A DNA stretch of 64,000 bases, from positions 79,408,809-79,472,808 of the forward strand of contig CM042160.1 in NCBI GenBank assembly GCA_023376005.1, given 5' to 3'. The position numbers were made by a program, and so were the translations under genes. Positions 60,730 to 64,000 of the stretch are shown here, in pieces (the stretch's first letter is position 1; every line of letters begins with the position of its first letter). The stretch comes from Doryteuthis pealeii (taxonomy: Eukaryota > Mollusca > Cephalopoda > Myopsida > Loliginidae). The notes under the pieces were generated by a model. It was given only the letters and a program-made list of their open reading frames with translations. It did not search any database and was not told the origin of the DNA.

Positions 60730-61104
60730 GTAAAAATATTTTTCTACAAGAAATCAGCCATTTTGTTGTCATACAACTGACATGGCCAAATATTATATGG
60801 AGATTATGTGTGTATTATACTATAACACCTTTATGAATGGGTATGAATTATAAAAACGGGGAAATGTTTTATCTTAATATATGTATAAACACACGCAGTA
60901 AGTATTTTTATTTTTCATTTTTTAAATATGAGTATAAATTTTTTCTACCAATTTGTAATGAAAGTATTTTGAAAGATCTTCATTATATTAAAAAGGAATC
61001 AATTTTTAGTATTTGTAATGTTGAAGCTGGTTTGTTTCATTCTATTCGATATGTTCCCAGTATCAGAGTTAAACGGACAGATGTTAGAGGAATATGAAAT
61101 GAAG

Positions 61105-61210
61105 TCCAATGTTAGTATTATCTGCATTATTCGGACTATTGTCTTCATCTTCATTATTATCTGTACAATGTTTCGGCTGATGTGCCCTCCGGCCTTCTTC
61201 AGGTATTTCT
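61105..61210 (-). repeat. Interspersed repeat F, inverted copy
   Basis: Reverse complement reads ctgaagaaggccggagggca, catcagccgaaac, then tgtacagataataatgaaga. Matches 20535-20655. Confidence 0.6.
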
Positions 61211-61791
61211 TGTCAAACTTTGGATCCGATATATATATTTTTAATTTCTCAACTGGGATTAATACTTTTAATAAAAATCAAACTCTAAAGAAAACCTAAC
61301 TTGATGCATTTATAAGATTTAAAAAAATAATAAATGATAAAATTAATTGATGTTGTATAGATTTAACATTTTTGCATAGTGATTCTTGACCACAGCATTG
61401 TTATTTTTAAGTGAATTGAGATTATAAACTTATCAATTCCTATACTGAAATAAACTGAAAATTACTATTCACTGGTAATTTTGCCGAGTATTTAACAATA
61501 TTTCTATTTCAGAGTAACAATTAAAAAAACAAACTTAAGACAGTCCACTTTTGTAGTTCTAAGGTAAAAAAAATGTATAACTAAATCACTATGCAACAAC
61601 TTTAAATCTATATAACATCAATTAATGCAGTTCTTTAATTAAAAAAAAACAAACTTATTAATGTGTTAAGTTATGTTTTCCTTAGAGTTTGATTTTTATT
61701 AAAAGTATTAATCCTACTTAAGAAATTAAAAATATATACATTGGATTTCATTCCATATTCCACTAACTTCTGTCCACTCGACTATAGTAAC

Positions 61792-62024
61792 AATTTTGGA
61801 CCATATGACCTTTAGGCACCCCTTTTGCGATCTCGTTTCATAAGGACATTTTTTTCATTTACACCATCAAAATCCGGTTGTTTGTTAACAGATGATTTTT
61901 AGAGTTTTTTTTTTTATAATAAAACTAACCCTTAACAACCGGATTTTGATGGTGTAAATGAAAAAAATGTCCTTATGAAACGAGATCGCAAAAGGGGTGC
62001 CTAAAGGTCATATGGTCCAAAATT
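61792..62024. mobile_element. Foldback element with identical 91-bp arms
   Basis: Arms 61792-61882 and 61934-62024 are exact reverse complements over 91 bp (start aattttggaccatatgacct), with a 51-bp spacer. No clear target duplication. It is in the intron before exon 17. Confidence 0.9.
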
Positions 62025-62406
62025 TACACCCTTGAATTCACAGTCTACCGATTTTAAAATTCAGAAGGGAGACCATCCAACCCATAAATGATATCCATTA
62101 TTATTGCTTAGGAATGGAAAATTTCTCTTGAATGATTAAATTGGATGCCTCTCTTATTTTCAGTTGGCTTTATTATAGATGTGTGGATTATGTTGGGGGT
62201 TTAATTATGGAACGTTGATAAACAGAGGAATTCTTCAAATGTCAACTTTTATATGAGTGTGTGTGTGTGTGTGTGAATCCTAATGTAGATATGAGATAAT
62301 AAAATCATCAAAAACAACAACACAAAAACAAATCAATCAATAAGGCTGATATTTATTTTCTCTTACTGACGGTGTGTTTTTCTTTTTTCTTTTTTGTGAC
62401 TTGTAG

Positions 62407-62544
62407 GAATTTCTCCAATTGCAACATGATTCTACAGAAGCAAAACTTTCTGCTAGTTCTGCGCTCACCCAATTGCATGTTGAAACTAAACTGAGGAATA
62501 TTCTTGAGAATAAGAATTCATCTCTCAACAGTGAAGTCTTCAAA
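62407..62544 (+). CDS. Coiled-coil gene, exon 17
   Basis: This 138-nt exon encodes 46 codons in phase 0, EFLQLQHDSTEAKLSASSAL through NKNSSLNSEVFK. The acceptor is cttgtag and the donor is aaa|gtcagt. A palindromic hAT-like MITE begins 26 bp after the exon end. Confidence 0.83.
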
Positions 62545-62570
62545 GTCAGTATTCATTTCAGACAATTTCT

Positions 62571-62758
62571 GGTTATTTCCTATAAGCCTAACATAAACAA
62601 AGGAGAACCTCTCTTGACTGATAAATTATTTATTCATTTATTAATCTACAAGGAAAAAAGAAGATGGCGTTAGGGTTTAGAGTTAGGGAAAATAAATAAA
62701 TCATTTATCAGTCAAGTGTGGTTCCCCTTTGTTTATGTTAGACTTATAGGAAATAACC
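62571..62758. mobile_element. hAT-like MITE with 8-bp target duplication
   Basis: 188 bp; arms of 56 bp (ggttatttcctataagccta and its inverse) with about four mismatches. Perfect flanking CAATTTCT at 62563-62570 and 62759-62766. It lies in the small intron between exons 17 and 18. Confidence 0.87.
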
Positions 62759-62859
62759 CAATTTCTTTATCAACTTGTCTCATATTTTCTCAATTGAATT
62801 TCATCCCCAAAAGATATATGCTCACTTGATTCTTAATAAAAATATTTTTCCATATCCAG

Positions 62860-62943
62860 GTTTATGATGATGTGAAGCAGTTGATTAAACGTAGTCTTAT
62901 ATTGGAGACGACCAACCAAGATTTGCAAAATCAACTTGATAAG
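62860..62943 (+). CDS. Coiled-coil gene, exon 18
   Basis: This 84-nt exon encodes 28 codons in phase 0, VYDDVKQLIKRSLILETTNQ and DLQNQLDK. The acceptor is catatccag and the donor is aag|gtaagt. It is coiled coil; most of the following intron is one Helitron-like element. Confidence 0.84.
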
Positions 62944-62982
62944 GTAAGTGCTTATATCATAATTATCAAAATAATTATATTA

Positions 62983-63466
62983 TCTTATTATAATGGAGAT
63001 TCAGTGTCTGTCTGTAATCAAAACTACATCACTGCTTACATCACAATACCCTCAGGAATTGCATAAGTTTATCAATGAGTATTTAATTTATAGTCAAAAT
63101 CATTAATACATAGAATAAGTCTTATTTATTAACGATGTCTCTATGAAAATCTGAGTTAGATTTGACTCAAAACAGTAGTGCATTTAAAATCCTTCAATGT
63201 GTCTTATATATCCCTAAGAAATAAAGGTTTACATAATGTATGGTGTGGGTAATTTGCATATTGGTTGGTTTTAAAAAAACAAATATAATAAATAATTTAA
63301 TCTCTAATATTATTGTTTTATTTGCCAACTTATTTAAAATCAATTATTTAAATGATTTAATATAGAAACCCATTAAAATAAGTGTAATCTTTTTATGTAG
63401 ATTCTTAATAAATTTAATTACATTAGAATGAAATACTTACACCTAGAGGGTGCATATTCTTGCTAA
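62983..63466 (+). mobile_element. Helitron-like family H3, copy 2
   Basis: 484 bp, starts TCTTATTATAATGGAGATTC after an A, ends gggtgcatattcttgCTAA before T. It makes up most of the intron between exons 18 and 19. Confidence 0.75.
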
Positions 63467-63497
63467 TTATATTATTATTATTATTATTATTATTAGA
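63467..63497. repeat. (ATT)n microsatellite
   Basis: ATT array directly after the Helitron-like copy. Confidence 0.93.
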
Positions 63498-63522
63498 GAT
63501 ATGATTTTATATTCTGTTGTAG

Positions 63523-63630
63523 AAAACAATGTCTTCCAGTGATTCTGAGGTTTTGTTGAGCCAGAGATCAGCCCAACAATTGGCAGAAATCAGATCGGCC
63601 CGTGAACGAATTGTGCAAACGGAACTTGAG
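63523..63630 (+). CDS. Coiled-coil gene, exon 19 (last visible)
   Basis: This 108-nt exon encodes 36 codons in phase 0, KTMSSSDSEVLLSQRSAQQL through RERIVQTELE. The acceptor is ctgttgtag and the donor is gag|gtaaat. The gene continues beyond the window. A minisatellite begins about 75 bp into the next intron. Confidence 0.82.
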
Positions 63631-63704
63631 GTAAATCATCAAATGGTTTTAATCATTTTATTCTTTTTGTCCAGATAATAGATTGATTAAGGACGTCTTA
63701 GATG

Positions 63705-63900
63705 AGTGGGGGGGGGGGCTCAGCTATGTTGGGACGGGGGAAATTGAGCCGAGTGGGGGGCTCAGCTATGTCGGTGGGGAAATTGAGCCGAGTGGGGGGC
63801 TCAGCTATGTCGGTGGAAATTGAGCTGAGTGGGTCAGCTATGTCGGTGGAGGAAATTGAGCCGAGTGGGGGCTCAGCTATGTCGGTGGAGGAAATCGAGC
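63705..63900. repeat. Minisatellite, about 38-bp G-rich unit
   Basis: Units with ctcagctatgtcggtgg and aaattgagccgagtggggg, about five copies. In the intron after exon 19. Confidence 0.93.
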
Positions 63901-63948
63901 ACAAAGCTTTTCCATTATAAACAACAACAATCAGGCTTCAACAATGAG

Positions 63949-63949
63949 A

Positions 63950-63981
<32 letters not shown>
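63949..63981. repeat. (ATT)n microsatellite
   Basis: ATT array at the right window edge. Confidence 0.93.
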
Positions 63982-63982
<1 letters not shown>

Positions 63983-64000
63983 TACTTAGCTTTTTATTTC

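Larger units (their letters stand above)
12014..63630 (+). other. Partial gene of at least 19 exons encoding a long coiled-coil protein
   Basis: Nineteen exons with GT-AG borders join without a phase clash (apart from a frameshift in exon 8) into about 1,150 residues. The product is rich in Glu, Lys, Gln and Leu with heptad spacing, typical of long alpha-helical coiled coils. Non-coil segments are an acidic linker in exon 3 and a Ser/Gly/Asp-rich stretch ending exon 13. No signal peptide, membrane segment or enzymatic motif is visible. The amino end and stop codon lie outside the window or in exons I could not find. Introns range from 252 bp to 11.5 kb and are packed with mobile elements. A Golgi, centrosomal or cytoskeletal scaffold role is inference from the coiled coil only; I cannot name the family. 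Confidence 0.85.

Overview
The window is animal nuclear DNA: AT-rich, long intergenic or intronic stretches, GT-AG introns, dense microsatellites and many decayed transposons. The mix of CR1-like LINEs with (ATT)n tails, an RTE-like LINE, tRNA-derived SINEs, small Helitron-like and hAT-like elements and a Penelope-like fragment fits an invertebrate, most plausibly a mollusc. That placement is inference, not a demonstrated identification.

One protein-coding gene dominates. Nineteen exons on the + strand, from 12014 to 63630, join in phase and encode about 1,150 residues of almost uninterrupted alpha-helical coiled coil. An acidic linker lies in exon 3 and a Ser/Asp/Gly-rich linker at the end of exon 13. 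Neither the first exon nor the stop codon was found here. I do not recognise the gene. It looks like a structural coiled-coil protein of the Golgi, centrosome or cytoskeleton type. Exon 8 carries a single-base frameshift at 41925-41936.

Layout. 1-12013: no exon found; microsatellites, a 668-bp hAT-like element, SINEs, two short Helitron-like elements and LINE scraps. 12014-27083: exons 1-3, separated by an 11.5-kb intron full of LINE, mariner, Helitron-like and Penelope-like debris. 27084-33742: a 6.7-kb intron of repeats. 33743-51106: exons 4-14, with introns of 0.25-2.8 kb, several made mostly of transposons. 51107-60162: a 9-kb intron with a CR1-like LINE, a decayed RTE-like LINE and a zinc-finger remnant. 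60163-63630: exons 15-19.

The most notable non-genic item is at 18675-19124. It is a large inverted repeat in which both arms carry a hammerhead-ribozyme core, followed by what looks like the amino end of a Penelope-like element ORF. Also notable: four sequence families whose intact ends follow the Helitron rule (A|TC...hairpin...CTRR|T); hAT-like elements with perfect 8-bp target duplications; a MITE nested in a SINE; and an identical 91-bp inverted repeat. No intact tRNA, rRNA, CRISPR or prokaryotic feature was seen.
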